Source: Paenibacillus tengchongensis (GTDB taxonomy: Bacteria; Bacillota; Bacilli; Paenibacillales; Paenibacillaceae). From it: a stretch of 64,000 bases of DNA. The translations under genes were made by a program, and so were the position numbers. Positions 32,002 through 41,556 of the stretch are shown one piece after another; the first letter of the stretch is position 1, and each line of letters begins with the position of its first letter. The notes under the pieces are model-generated. The model searched no databases and was not told the origin of the DNA. It saw only the letters and a list, made by a program, of their open reading frames with translations. The stretch covers positions 162,792 to 226,791 of the forward strand of contig NZ_WACP01000013.1 of the NCBI RefSeq assembly GCF_008973665.1, written 5' to 3'.

Positions 32002-33036
32002 ATGCTGAATGTAGAGTATAACAAGGAAGAAATTGTAGCGGTTATCGACAAAGTAGTCAGAAAGACCATGACGATGGACTTAACGTGGGACTGGCCTTGC
32101 GGCGTCGCCTATTACGGCGTTTCGCGCGCCTACAAAACCACCGGAAACAAGGAATATCTGGACATGCTCCGCAATTGGGCGGATGAATATATCGAGCTGG
32201 GCCTGCCGCACTGGACCGTGAATACCTGTGCAATGGGACATATGCTGCTCACGTTATATGAAGAAACCGGCGAGCAGAAATATTGGGATATCGCCATGAG
32301 CAAGGTGGATTATCTGCGGAATCACGCGCTGCGCTTCGGAGACAATGTGCTCCAGCATACCGTGTCGATCGCCAATGATTTTCCGGAGCAGGCATGGGCG
32401 GACACGCTGTTCATGGCCGCCTTCTTCCTGCTGCGGGTCGGCAGCAAGCTGAACGATCAGGAGCTCATCAACGATGCGCTGAACCAGTACTACTGGCATA
32501 TCAAATACCTCCAGGACCCGGCTACCGGCTTCTGGTACCACGGCTACAACAACGTCAAGCAGGATCATATGTCGGGCATGTTCTGGGGCCGAGCGAATGC
32601 CTGGGGAGCCTATACCATGTCCCAGGTGAAGCCGCTGCTTAAGGACTGGTATCTGTACCCGCAATGCATGGATGTGGAATGCGCGCTGCGCGATCAGCTG
32701 GCCGCCCTCAAGTATGTACAGACCGAGAATGGATTGTGGCGCACCGTACTGGATGACGAAGAGTCCTACGAAGAAGTATCGGCCTCCTGCGGGATCGCTG
32801 CAGCCATGGTCAACAACGGCAATCCGCTGCACACCAAATATGTACAGAAGGCGCTGGAAGGCGTGCTGAACAATATCAGCGATGACGGACGCGTGCTGAA
32901 CGTATCCGGCGGCACAGCAGTCATGAAAGACAGAGAAGGCTACCGCAATATTCCGAAGGAATGGTCCCAGGGCTGGGGACAAGGCTTGGCCTTGGCGTTC
33001 CTGTCGGATCTTGTGAGCCAGGGGGAGCGCAAATGA
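32002..33036 (+). CDS. GH105 unsaturated rhamnogalacturonyl hydrolase
   Basis: 344 residues, the usual length of GH88/GH105 enzymes with an (alpha/alpha)6 barrel. Motifs include TWDWPCGVAYYGVSRAY, DFPEQAWADTLFMAAFFL (Asp of the active site), FWYHGYNN, GMFWGRANAWGAYTMS (WGRANGW-type motif) and a Cys/Gly-rich SASCGIAAAM. The enzyme removes the unsaturated galacturonyl residue left by a rhamnogalacturonan lyase. There is no signal peptide, so it works in the cytoplasm. Its stop overlaps the GH112 start (ATGA), so both are made together. Confidence 0.9.
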   Translation: MLNVEYNKEEIVAVIDKVVRKTMTMDLTWDWPCGVAYYGVSRAYKTTGNKEYLDMLRNWADEYIELGLPHWTVNTCAMGHMLLTLYEETGEQKYWDIAMSKVDYLRNHALRFGDNVLQHTVSIANDFPEQAWADTLFMAAFFLLRVGSKLNDQELINDALNQYYWHIKYLQDPATGFWYHGYNNVKQDHMSGMFWGRANAWGAYTMSQVKPLLKDWYLYPQCMDVECALRDQLAALKYVQTENGLWRTVLDDEESYEEVSASCGIAAAMVNNGNPLHTKYVQKALEGVLNNISDDGRVLNVSGGTAVMKDREGYRNIPKEWSQGWGQGLALAFLSDLVSQGERK

Positions 33037-35192
33037 ACGAGAAGACCAAAGGCAGCTTCACCCTGCCGGGGGAATCCGGCTATGAGCAGCTGACGCTGGA
33101 GCTGGCCGACAGATGGGGCGCGGATGTTATCCGCGACAGCGACGGCACCCAGTTATCCGATGAAATTATCAATGCGGGCTATGATATCTATTCCACCATT
33201 TGCATTATCCGTGACCATAATGAGTGGGCAGGCCGCAATCCCGATAAGTTGCAGCAGACGTTTCTGATTACCCATCCGAAGGTAGCCGTGCAGGACTATC
33301 TCTCCATCTATGTGATGGAGGATTTCTTTGCCGAGCAGTTCCGGGTAAATGACACCAAAGAAGCTTTTAAATACTGGCAGGTATTCGACCGGACGACCGG
33401 AACCGAAGTGCCGCGTGAACAGTGGAACTATGACCGGGAATCGGGGAATGTCGTCATTACCGGCATCATTCCTTGGCACAAGTATACCGTCAGCTTCCTG
33501 GCTTACCGGATCTGGGAAGAAATTTCGATGTACAACCATACCACGAACAACTGGACCAAAGAGCATCTGATGCAGATTGATCCGATGTACGAGGATACCC
33601 AGAAATATCTGCTGGAGTGGATGGACAACTGGTGCGTTCAGCATAAAGAAACGACAGTGGTGCGGTTCACCTCCCTGTTCTACAACTTTGCCTGGATCTG
33701 GGGCAGCAATGAGCGCAACCGTCATCTGTTCACCGATTGGGGCTCCTATGACTTCACCGTCAGCGCCCGGGGGCTTGACCGGTTCGCCAGCAAGTATGGC
33801 TACTCTCTGACCGCCGAAGATTTCGTCAACGGGGGCAAATACCGGGTCAGCCACATCCCTGCCGAGCAGCGGAAGCTGGACTGGATGGCATTCATCAACG
33901 ATTTCGTCATTGCATTCGGCCGAGAGCTGATCGACATCGTCCACCGCCACGGCAAGCTCGCGTATGTCTTCTACGACGACAGCTGGGTCGGCATGGAGCC
34001 GTACAACGACCGCTTCGAGGAGTTCGGCTTCGACGGCATGATCAAATGCGTGTTCTCCGGCTATGAGGCCAGACTCTGCTCCGGCGTCAAGGTGGACACG
34101 CATGAAATCCGGCTTCATCCGTACCTGTTCCCGGTGGGTCTGGGCGGAGCGCCGACCTTCATGGAAGGCGGCAACCCGACACTGGACGCCAAGAATTACT
34201 GGATCAACATCCGGCGCGCCCTGCTGCGCGAGCCGATCGACCGGATCGGCCTCGGCGGATACCTGCACCTCGTGGAGCCTTATCCGGATTTCGTCGATTA
34301 CATCGAGAAGATTGCCGACGAGTTCCGCGAGATCAAGGGCCTGCATCATGCCGGCAAGCCTTACCAGATTAAGACCAAGGTAGCTGTGCTGCACAGCTGG
34401 GGCAAGCTGCGCTCCTGGACGCTGTCCGGCCATTTCCATGAGACGCTGGCCCATGATCTGATCCATATTAACGAAGCGTTGTCCGGCCTGCCGGTAGAAG
34501 TGAAGTTTATCCATTTCGAGGATGTTGCCCAAGGCGCACTCGCCGGTGTCGATGTGGTAATCAATGCCGGTTCAGCCGGAACGGCCTGGAGCGGCGGCAA
34601 GCACTGGAACGATCATAAAGTGGTCGATGTGCTGACGAAGTGGGTCTATGAAGGCGGTACGTATATTGGAGTGAACCAGCCTTCGGCAGTGGAAGGCTAT
34701 GACAACTACTTCCGCATGGCTCATGTGCTTGGGGTAGATGAAGATACCGGCGCACGGGTAAGCCACGGCCGATGGAGCTTCCGGGCGGAGGACACGCAAG
34801 GATTGATTCCTGCCGGAGCGAAGCTTGCTCCGAAAGCGGGGATCTATCTGACCGACGGAACCGCGAATGTCGTACAGGACGCCGGCGGCCAGGTTACGCT
34901 GTCCACGCATGAGTTCGGCAAAGGCCAGGGCATCTATCTCTCCTCGTTCGAATTCAGCCTGGAGAACACCCGCCTGCTGCTGAACCTGATCCGCTTCGCG
35001 GGTCATGAGCTGAACGATGGCAAGTACCTGACGGACAACCTGTACACCGAGTGCGCTTACTATCCGGAGAGCAAGATTCTGGTGGCCATCAACAACAGCG
35101 ATCAGCCGCAGACGGCGGTCATCGAGACGGAAGCCGGTACCCAGACCTTTGAGCTGGAGCCATTTGATACGCTCATCCGAAATATCGGCTAG
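33033..35192 (+). CDS. GH112 galactosyl phosphorylase (beta-galactosyl-rhamnose or -HexNAc type)
   Basis: 719 residues, the full length of GH112 enzymes. Typical segments are GSFTLPGESGYEQLTLELADRWGADVIRDSDGT at the start, FTSLFYNFAWIWG, and VFYDDSWVGMEPYNDRFEEFGFDGMI, with the Asp pair 315-316 where the family carries its catalytic acid. The enzyme splits a beta-galactosyl bond with phosphate to give galactose-1-phosphate. GH112 includes lacto-N-biose/galacto-N-biose phosphorylases and D-galactosyl-beta-1,4-L-rhamnose phosphorylases. Coupling to a GH105 points to galactosyl-rhamnose from pectin. It is cytoplasmic; no transporter is adjacent. Confidence 0.9.
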   Translation: MNEKTKGSFTLPGESGYEQLTLELADRWGADVIRDSDGTQLSDEIINAGYDIYSTICIIRDHNEWAGRNPDKLQQTFLITHPKVAVQDYLSIYVMEDFFAEQFRVNDTKEAFKYWQVFDRTTGTEVPREQWNYDRESGNVVITGIIPWHKYTVSFLAYRIWEEISMYNHTTNNWTKEHLMQIDPMYEDTQKYLLEWMDNWCVQHKETTVVRFTSLFYNFAWIWGSNERNRHLFTDWGSYDFTVSARGLDRFASKYGYSLTAEDFVNGGKYRVSHIPAEQRKLDWMAFINDFVIAFGRELIDIVHRHGKLAYVFYDDSWVGMEPYNDRFEEFGFDGMIKCVFSGYEARLCSGVKVDTHEIRLHPYLFPVGLGGAPTFMEGGNPTLDAKNYWINIRRALLREPIDRIGLGGYLHLVEPYPDFVDYIEKIADEFREIKGLHHAGKPYQIKTKVAVLHSWGKLRSWTLSGHFHETLAHDLIHINEALSGLPVEVKFIHFEDVAQGALAGVDVVINAGSAGTAWSGGKHWNDHKVVDVLTKWVYEGGTYIGVNQPSAVEGYDNYFRMAHVLGVDEDTGARVSHGRWSFRAEDTQGLIPAGAKLAPKAGIYLTDGTANVVQDAGGQVTLSTHEFGKGQGIYLSSFEFSLENTRLLLNLIRFAGHELNDGKYLTDNLYTECAYYPESKILVAINNSDQPQTAVIETEAGTQTFELEPFDTLIRNIG

Positions 35193-35251
35193 CAGCTGAA
35201 TGGCAGCAGATGATACAGTTAATTTAGTCTGCGGACATGAGAGCAACCGAC

Positions 35252-35290
35252 AACAAACCTATCGCCTTTTGCAGGTGGTGGGTTTGTTTT
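35252..35290 (+). terminator. terminator of the GH105-GH112 operon
   Basis: AACAAACC at 35252-35259 pairs with GGTTTGTT at 35281-35288, with an inner CGCC/GGTG, ending in TTTT. Confidence 0.7.
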
Positions 35291-35325
35291 ACTTTATGGA
35301 TGGGTTTCCTTAAGGAGGTCAAGAC

Positions 35326-36156
35326 ATGAGCAGGATTATCGATTATTATTCCGCTTTCGACGAGTGGGGCCGATTGGACCGGGAGCCGCTGGAGTTCAGC
35401 ATTAACTGGCATTATATGAAGCAGTATCTGCCTGCGGAGGGCAAAGTGCTCGACAATGGGGCCGGCCCCGGAAAATATGCAATGGCGCTCGCGGAACAGG
35501 GGTATCAAGTCACGCTCTCTGATTTAACGCCAAGGCTGGTGGAAGTCGCCAAAGAGAAGGCGGGCGAGCTGGGGCTGACTGGACGATTCGACGGCTTCCA
35601 TGTACTGAATGCTGCGGATTTGAGTGGTCTGCCTGATGGAACCTTCGATGCAGCACTGCTGCTGGGGCCGCTGTATCATTTGCAAAGCGAAGAAGAACGA
35701 AATAAAGCGGTGCAAGAGCTGTATCGGGTGACTAAGAATGACGGTGTTATCTTCGCCGCTTTTCAGAGCCGGAGCAGAATGACGCTGAACTCGCTGCAAC
35801 ACCCGCAGCACTGGAAACCTCATGATTCTATGGATACGATCTTAAATTTCCGCCGTACCGGAATATTCGATCATGCCGATCAAGGGCGGTTTACCGGAGC
35901 CTATTACTTTAACGTCGATGAGATTAAGCCCTTTATGGAAAGCCGCGGATTTGAGACCCTTGAGCTGATCGGCTCTTCAAGTATTGGGGGACTATTGAGC
36001 CGTGAGCAGCAGCAATACTGGGAGGCACGGGGAGAGGCGGACAAGCTGATGGATTTGCTGATTGAAATGGCAAAGGACCCAGCCGTGCTGGGGATCTCCT
36101 CTCATTTGCTGTATATTGGCAGACGGAAGGAATCAGGTGACGATGAAGCTGTTTAA
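35326..36156 (+). CDS. class I SAM-dependent methyltransferase
   Basis: 276 residues; AAGGAGG precedes the ATG. Motifs are VLDNGAGPGKYAMALAEQGYQVTLSDLTPRLVEVAKEKA (residues about 42-80), FDAALLLGPLYHLQSEEERNKAVQELYRV and a C-terminal lid. The family is common in small-molecule methylation. It overlaps the next gene by 14 bases, so the methyltransferase, the serine hydrolase and the phosphotransferase that follow are probably one transcript. Confidence 0.85.
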   Translation: MSRIIDYYSAFDEWGRLDREPLEFSINWHYMKQYLPAEGKVLDNGAGPGKYAMALAEQGYQVTLSDLTPRLVEVAKEKAGELGLTGRFDGFHVLNAADLSGLPDGTFDAALLLGPLYHLQSEEERNKAVQELYRVTKNDGVIFAAFQSRSRMTLNSLQHPQHWKPHDSMDTILNFRRTGIFDHADQGRFTGAYYFNVDEIKPFMESRGFETLELIGSSSIGGLLSREQQQYWEARGEADKLMDLLIEMAKDPAVLGISSHLLYIGRRKESGDDEAV

Positions 36157-37420
36157 CAATTATTTTGACCAACTGGCAACCGCAATCCCTTTGCTTATGG
36201 GGGAGCACGGCATCCCCGGCTTTGCTATTTCGGTAGTCGACAGGGAGGGGAGCATTTTTTCGGGGGCGTATGGATATACAGACACTGCTAAGCGGACACC
36301 GGTCACTTCAGAGACAGTGTTCAGCATTCAATCCATCTCCAAAACCTACACGGCATTCGGGTTTATGCTGGCCGTTGCAGCCGGCAAAGTATCGCTGGAT
36401 GATCCGCTGAAACGGATCGTTCCGGCGTTTACGGTCAAGCACAAGGACGGCAACGATTATTCCGGACTCATTACATTCAGGCATCTCTTATCCCACCGTT
36501 CCGGGCTTGGGCATGAAGCGCCTATCGGGAACAACTTTGGATACGGACCTTTCACAGAACATATCGCCAGTATTTATGAGACCTATCTGCGCTTTAAACC
36601 AAACGAAACCTATTCCTATTCCAATCTGGGGATTGACCTTGTTGCATATGCGCTCCAGGAAATAATGGATATGCCTTTTGAAAGCTATATGCAGCAGAGC
36701 GTATTCACGCCATTGAACATGAGCCGCAGCACATATAATCAACAGCAGTTCCTTCTGAATAATGACAGTGCCATGGGCCATGACCAACAAGCGCTGGCTA
36801 AATTCCCGGTTTCAATGCTTGGCGCAGGAGGAATGTACGCATGTGCGGATGATATGGCGCAGTTTGTAATGTGTTTTCTAAATGGTGGCTTCTATGAAGG
36901 GCAACAGCTCATTGATAATGTGATCTTGCGGAAAATGTACACCGAATATTCTGCTTCTGAAGAGTGGCGGTACCAGTTGGGATTGGGAGCAGAGCTGCAG
37001 CAGCGGCGGCTTCTGCTCAATCATAATGGCGGCGGTTTTGGCTTCCTGGGAACGCAGGACATTTTGCCGGAGGTGGAACTTGGCGCGGTGGCTTTGACGA
37101 ATTCGGTGAACCATCCCGCCATCCAGCTTCTGGTTTGCCGGAATATGTGGCGTGACCTGCTGGAGATGAAGGATGCCGGCATAGTGGACTGTGAACGCTT
37201 GGACGATCATCTGGAGAGGTACATAGGGCTGTACGAGGCTCAATATAACGGCGGTTCGCATCGCTTGGCCGTGTTCCCGCGGAACGGGGGCCTATTCTGC
37301 AAAGGTCAACGGCTGGTCTATCATTCATCCGGGTTGTTTTTTACAGGGGAAAATGATTGTGTGGAGTTTACGGACGATGCAATGCGGTTCAATTATGTGC
37401 TGTATCAAAAGATAGAGTAG
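36143..37420 (+). CDS. serine hydrolase of the beta-lactamase/penicillin-binding fold
   Basis: 425 residues from ATG 36143. Class C type motifs: S64-I-S-K67 (SxxK nucleophile and base) and YSN in TYSYSNLGIDLVAYALQE. A Gly-rich HNGGGFGFLG near residue 295 replaces the KTG triad. There is no signal peptide or membrane helix at the N-terminus, so the enzyme may be cytoplasmic, unlike true beta-lactamases. It is probably an esterase or peptidase acting on an unknown substrate. It overlaps the methyltransferase gene. Confidence 0.85.
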   Translation: MKLFNNYFDQLATAIPLLMGEHGIPGFAISVVDREGSIFSGAYGYTDTAKRTPVTSETVFSIQSISKTYTAFGFMLAVAAGKVSLDDPLKRIVPAFTVKHKDGNDYSGLITFRHLLSHRSGLGHEAPIGNNFGYGPFTEHIASIYETYLRFKPNETYSYSNLGIDLVAYALQEIMDMPFESYMQQSVFTPLNMSRSTYNQQQFLLNNDSAMGHDQQALAKFPVSMLGAGGMYACADDMAQFVMCFLNGGFYEGQQLIDNVILRKMYTEYSASEEWRYQLGLGAELQQRRLLLNHNGGGFGFLGTQDILPEVELGAVALTNSVNHPAIQLLVCRNMWRDLLEMKDAGIVDCERLDDHLERYIGLYEAQYNGGSHRLAVFPRNGGLFCKGQRLVYHSSGLFFTGENDCVEFTDDAMRFNYVLYQKIE

Positions 37421-37437
37421 CACGGGGGGATCAGATT

Positions 37438-38223
37438 ATGAACACTGCTTTGGCAAACTATATAGAGACGCTGCTGGGTCGGATAATTACAGAGGAGCTG
37501 ACCGCCGAGCAGGGCTGTACCTCTGAAGTCCGGAGCCTGGTTACAGAAGAAGGCAGCTTTATTCTTAAAAGCGCAACCAAAGATAAATACCGCGTCTGGC
37601 TGCGGGAAGAGGCTTTGGTGCTGGAACAGCTGAACCGGGAACCATTGACACAGGAACAGCGGGTTTCCGTTCCGAAATTCCACGGTTTCTTTGAGGAGCA
37701 GAACGGCAGTCATTTGCTCATGTCGAAGGAAGAGGGCGTTACTTTGACGGTGGCTTTGCAGGAGGCAACTTCCATACCTGAGCGGCAAAGGCTGCTGCGC
37801 AGCTTCGGGAATTTTCTGCACCGGTTTCATGAAAGGGTGCCGGATGCAGCCCTGGAGCACGGGCAGGACTGGCTGGAAAGCCAGCTTGCCAGAGCGCGGA
37901 GATATGTGGAGATGGGACAGACCGGGGCCGGGATGGAACTGCTGGAGCAATTGGAGAGCGGGCGGCCGGACCCGGTCCAGAAGGCCATGATCCACGGAGA
38001 TTGTACGACGGACAATGTATTCGTGCAGGACGGTGAGGTGAAGCTGATCATCGACGTTGCCGGGATGACAGTAGGCGACTCGCGTTATGATGTCGCGCTG
38101 GCGATAAGGGAATTCGCAGATTGCCCGGAGCTGCTCGAAGCTTTTTTCGGGGGATACACACGCTGCAGGCTTTCACAGGAGGAGCTTCAATACTTCGACA
38201 AGGGGCTGTATGAGTTCTTTTGA
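37438..38223 (+). CDS. phosphotransferase of the aminoglycoside/choline kinase family
   Basis: 261 residues, 17 bases behind the serine hydrolase, after GGGGGGA. The catalytic loop is MIHGDCTTDNVFV and the metal motif is LIIDVAGMTVGDSRYDVALAI. The N-lobe contains FILKSATKDKYRVWLREE (Lys for ATP). It probably phosphorylates a small molecule. Its place behind a methyltransferase and a hydrolase suggests a short detoxification or tailoring operon, but the target is unknown. Confidence 0.8.
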   Translation: MNTALANYIETLLGRIITEELTAEQGCTSEVRSLVTEEGSFILKSATKDKYRVWLREEALVLEQLNREPLTQEQRVSVPKFHGFFEEQNGSHLLMSKEEGVTLTVALQEATSIPERQRLLRSFGNFLHRFHERVPDAALEHGQDWLESQLARARRYVEMGQTGAGMELLEQLESGRPDPVQKAMIHGDCTTDNVFVQDGEVKLIIDVAGMTVGDSRYDVALAIREFADCPELLEAFFGGYTRCRLSQEELQYFDKGLYEFF

Positions 38224-38292
38224 CAGCGGCTAGAGCAGGTATAATGCAATCAGGACCCAGACAGGAGTCCCCAGAAAAGGAGCAGCCAAGAG

Positions 38293-39078
38293 ATGAATTA
38301 TCCCCTCATTGATATCGGCGTGAATCTGATGCACCGGTCCTTTCAGCAGGACCGCGAAGCGGTGGTGGCTAATGCCGCGGCCGGCGGTGTAGCGCCGCTG
38401 ATTATTACAGGAACAAGCCTGCGCAGCAGCACAGAGGCGGCACGGTATGCCGGGCGTTATCCGGGCGGGCTGTACGCGACTGCGGGAGTGCATCCGCATG
38501 ATGCCAAGAGCTGCGGCGCGGGAACGATCGGCAAGCTGAAAGAGCTGGCTGCGCTGCCCCAGGTGGTAGCTGTTGGGGAATGCGGGCTGGATTATAACCG
38601 GGATTACTCGCCCCGCGATGTCCAGCGTAAATGGTTCGCGGCGCAGGTGCAGCTGGCACAGAAGCTGAACATGCCGCTGTTCCTGCATGAACGGGAGGCG
38701 AGCCGGGATTTTGCGGCGATCCTGAAGGAGCACAGCGCTGTAAGAGCGGTAGTCCACTGCTTCACCGGCACGGCCTCCGAGCTTAAGACTTATCTGGATC
38801 TGGGCCTGTACATCGGGATTACCGGCTGGGTCTGCGATGAACGAAGGGGCAAACATTTGCAGGAGCTGGTGCGGACGATTCCGCTGGACCGGCTGATGCT
38901 GGAGACGGATGCACCGTTCCTGACGCCGCGCGACCTCAAGGTGAAGCCGGCGGAGGGCCGGAATGAACCGGTCTATCTGCAGCATATTCTGCAGGCCGTC
39001 GCCCGCTGTATCGGCCGTCCGGCAGTGGAAGTCGCCAAGGCGGCAACGGATAACGCACGGGTATTCTTCGGGTTATGA
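38293..39078 (+). CDS. tatD: TatD family metal-dependent deoxyribonuclease
   Basis: 261 residues, close in layout to E. coli TatD itself: IDIGVNL at the start in place of the HxH motif of other family members, TAGVHPHDAKS, VVAVGECGLDYNRDYSP (metal Glu), LFLHEREASRDF, VVHCFTGT, YIGITGWVCDERRG and LMLETDAPFLTPRDLKVKP. It is a cytoplasmic 3'-5' exonuclease or quality-control hydrolase of the amidohydrolase fold. It is followed 21 bases later by a GNAT gene. Confidence 0.92.
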   Translation: MNYPLIDIGVNLMHRSFQQDREAVVANAAAGGVAPLIITGTSLRSSTEAARYAGRYPGGLYATAGVHPHDAKSCGAGTIGKLKELAALPQVVAVGECGLDYNRDYSPRDVQRKWFAAQVQLAQKLNMPLFLHEREASRDFAAILKEHSAVRAVVHCFTGTASELKTYLDLGLYIGITGWVCDERRGKHLQELVRTIPLDRLMLETDAPFLTPRDLKVKPAEGRNEPVYLQHILQAVARCIGRPAVEVAKAATDNARVFFGL

Positions 39079-39099
39079 GAGAAGGGGAGAGGTGTAGAA

Positions 39100-40002
39100 A
39101 TGGAACGGTTTATCATTCGCAACCCTGTGGAAGAAGATTTTGAACAGATCGGCGATTTCAATTTTGTGTACAAGCTGCATTGTTTATATCATGGCGATTA
39201 TGATGCTGAGAATATGTTCGTGGCCATGAACGAAACGGGCGGTCTGTCGGGCATCGCGCAGCTTGCTTACCATGGTTCCTTTCATGCGGACGGACATGAC
39301 ACGGATCCTGACTTTATCCGCTATTTGAACTTTGAATTAGACGTAGCTCCCGGCGGGATGAAGGAGAGTATCCGGAATGCTCTGACAGAGGCATTGCTGA
39401 AACGGGCGGCAGAGCTTAAAGCGCTGCACCCTGCCAAGCGGATTGCCATGACGCAGTTTATGGATGCAGACCATGTCAATGAGCTCGGTTATTATCTGGG
39501 ACGGGGCTTTACTGTACATAACAGCATCGCCGTATTTCAATTCGACTTGAGCCAGGAGATTCCTGCGTATCCGCCGCCGGCCCATGTTACCGTGACCCCT
39601 TATACGCTTGATAACGATGAAATTTTGCATCAGCACCGGCAGGCGGAGGCGGCGGCTTTTGACAGTCCGACCTGGAGCCTAAACCATTTGCGCTGGATGC
39701 AGGGTGCCCAGGAGATGATGAACTTCGGTGCCTTCAGCGAAGGCCGGCTCATTGGGAATACTTCTACCTGGCGGGTCTCGGACACTGAAAGTGTAACCGA
39801 GAATATATTTGTGAGTTTGGAGTGGCAGAAGCAGGGCGTGGCCCGTTGCATCATCAGTGCGGCACTGCGGCATTTGCAGCAGCAGGGCAAGACCGTCGCC
39901 TCGCTTGGGACTTTCGGAACCAACCGGAAGGCCATCCGCCTGTACACAGAGCTCGGGTATGAGCTAACCGGAATCCGAATGATGGTCGGCTACGAGGTAT
40001 AG
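39100..40002 (+). CDS. GNAT acetyltransferase with two GNAT-like halves
   Basis: 300 residues. The C-terminal half (about 160-300) has the acetyl-CoA site in FVSLEWQKQGVARCIISAALRHLQQQGK, with TFGTNRKAIRLYTELGYEL. The N-terminal half resembles a second, degenerate GNAT domain (NELGYYLGRGFTVHNSIAVFQFDL). Such double proteins acetylate small molecules or peptides. It lies between tatD and the MerR gene with short gaps, perhaps one transcript. Confidence 0.82.
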   Translation: MERFIIRNPVEEDFEQIGDFNFVYKLHCLYHGDYDAENMFVAMNETGGLSGIAQLAYHGSFHADGHDTDPDFIRYLNFELDVAPGGMKESIRNALTEALLKRAAELKALHPAKRIAMTQFMDADHVNELGYYLGRGFTVHNSIAVFQFDLSQEIPAYPPPAHVTVTPYTLDNDEILHQHRQAEAAAFDSPTWSLNHLRWMQGAQEMMNFGAFSEGRLIGNTSTWRVSDTESVTENIFVSLEWQKQGVARCIISAALRHLQQQGKTVASLGTFGTNRKAIRLYTELGYELTGIRMMVGYEV

Positions 40003-40008
40003 TGGTTC

Positions 40009-40767
40009 ATGGCGAACACCTATTCCACTTCTCAGGTCGCCCGGCTCATCGGCATACATCCCAATACGGTCCGGTTGTACGAAACACTGGGCCTGATCCC
40101 GCCGCCGCGAAGACGGCCTAACGGATACCGGGAGTTTACGGATGTGCATATCGAGCAATTTAAACTCGCCCGCAGCGCTTTACAGGTCGAGGTGCTGCAG
40201 AACGGACTGCGCAAAAAGATGCTGCGCACCATCAAGCTGTCCGCGCAAGGAGACTATCCGGCGGCCATCCGGCTGGCGGAAAGCTATCTGGAGGAGATCC
40301 GGTTGGAGCAGCAGCGGGCGGAAGAGGCATTGTCGCTGGCAGAGCAATGGCTTGATGATTCCGGCGGGGAGGATACCCGCTGCTGGACCCGGAAGCAGAC
40401 GGCGGAGCTGCTGGAGGTGACGATGGATACACTGCGCAACTGGGAGCTGAACGGACTGTATACAGCCAAGCGGAAGCAGAACGGCTACCGGGTCTACACC
40501 GGGCAGGATATCCGGCTGCTGAAGATAATCCGTGCACTCCGCTGCGCCAATTATTCACTGGGGTCAATTTTACGGATGATTAACGCCGTAAGAGCAGGAA
40601 CAGGCACGGAGCTCCGCGAAGTGCTCGACACCCCGCATGAAGCGGATAAAGTGGTGTATGCCTGTGACCGGCTGCTTTCTTCCCTCCGGGAAGCGGAGCA
40701 GCGGGCGTTGGAGGTACTGCGGCAGCTGCAGCGGATGAAGGAACAATATATGAACCCTACACTATAA
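40009..40767 (+). CDS. regulator with two MerR-type helix-turn-helix domains
   Basis: 252 residues, starting six bases after the GNAT gene. Residues 5-70 are a MerR domain (YSTSQVARLIGIHPNTVRLYETLGLIPPPRRRPNGYREFTD). A second one lies at about residues 125-195 (CWTRKQTAELLEVTMDTLRNWELNGLYTAKRKQNGYRVYTGQDIRLLKII). Each is followed by a helix that can form a coiled coil. A single chain with both DNA-binding units is unusual because MerR proteins normally dimerise. The ABC transporter genes behind it are its likely targets, a pattern known for MerR drug regulators. Confidence 0.85.
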   Translation: MANTYSTSQVARLIGIHPNTVRLYETLGLIPPPRRRPNGYREFTDVHIEQFKLARSALQVEVLQNGLRKKMLRTIKLSAQGDYPAAIRLAESYLEEIRLEQQRAEEALSLAEQWLDDSGGEDTRCWTRKQTAELLEVTMDTLRNWELNGLYTAKRKQNGYRVYTGQDIRLLKIIRALRCANYSLGSILRMINAVRAGTGTELREVLDTPHEADKVVYACDRLLSSLREAEQRALEVLRQLQRMKEQYMNPTL

Positions 40768-40795
40768 CACCAGACTTTTGGCTGGTGTTATTTTG
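40764..40795 (+). terminator. terminator between the MerR gene and the ABC genes
   Basis: ATAACACCAG at 40764-40773 pairs fully with CTGGTGTTAT at 40782-40791, then TTT. It overlaps the MerR stop codon. Confidence 0.75.
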
Positions 40796-40824
40796 TATTC
40801 ATCAGTGCAGGGGAGGTAACCAAG

Positions 40825-41556
40825 ATGGAAACCATCGTAGTAGAGCAGCTTAGCAAGGCGTACCAGGAAACACAGGCCGTGGATTGCATCAGTCTGGCTG
40901 TAGAGAGGGGGGAGGTGCTTGGTGTCCTGGGGGCTAACGGGGCCGGAAAAAGCACGTTACTGGAGTGCATTCTAGGCGTCAGACGGCCGGATAGCGGAAA
41001 GGTATCCATACTTGGAATGAATCCGGTACGGGACAGAAAAGCTTTGTTTCAGCGGGTAGGCGTACAGTTCCAGGAATCCCGCTATCAGGAGAAAATCACG
41101 GTGGGCGAGCTATGCGCCGTTACCCGTTCGCTTTACCGTTCTCCGGCAGACAGCGAAGGCTTGCTGTCCCGCTTTGGACTGGCCGGCAAGCAGAAATGCC
41201 AGGTCAGCGGACTGTCCGGCGGAGAGAAACAGCGTCTGTCTATCGTGCTGGCGCTGCTGCCCAATCCGGAGGTGCTGTTTCTGGATGAACTGACGACCGG
41301 GCTGGACCCGCGGGGGAGGCGGGAAGTGTGGAAATGTATCTCCGGCTTGAAGCAGGAGGGTCTTACTATCCTGTTGGTGTCGCATTTCATGGATGAGGTG
41401 GAGGCGCTGTGCGACAGGATTTGTATTTTGAACAAGGGAAGAACGATCTTTGCCGGCACTGTCGGCGAGGCAATAGCAGCAAGCCCGTTCACCCATTTCG
41501 AGGACGCTTATTTATGGTATACCGATGAGGAGGAGCGGCAGTATGAGAGTGTTTAG
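40825..41556 (+). CDS. ABC transporter ATP-binding protein
   Basis: 243 residues. Walker A is GANGAGKST (about residues 37-45), signature VSGLSGGEKQRLSIVLALL, Walker B VLFLDELTTGLDP, H-loop LLVSHFMDEVEAL. It is the DrrA/CcmA-like type that pairs with ABC-2 permeases in drug or lipid export. It overlaps the permease gene by 14 bases. Confidence 0.93.
   Translation: METIVVEQLSKAYQETQAVDCISLAVERGEVLGVLGANGAGKSTLLECILGVRRPDSGKVSILGMNPVRDRKALFQRVGVQFQESRYQEKITVGELCAVTRSLYRSPADSEGLLSRFGLAGKQKCQVSGLSGGEKQRLSIVLALLPNPEVLFLDELTTGLDPRGRREVWKCISGLKQEGLTILLVSHFMDEVEALCDRICILNKGRTIFAGTVGEAIAASPFTHFEDAYLWYTDEEERQYESV

Noticed and set aside
33153..34532. 459-codon antisense frame opposite the GH112 gene
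   Set aside because: Shadow of the GH112 coding sequence, no start site and no domain.
36143..37420. Beta-lactamase resistance gene
   Set aside because: No signal peptide and no KTG motif. The fold is shared by esterases and peptidases, so a resistance claim is not supported.
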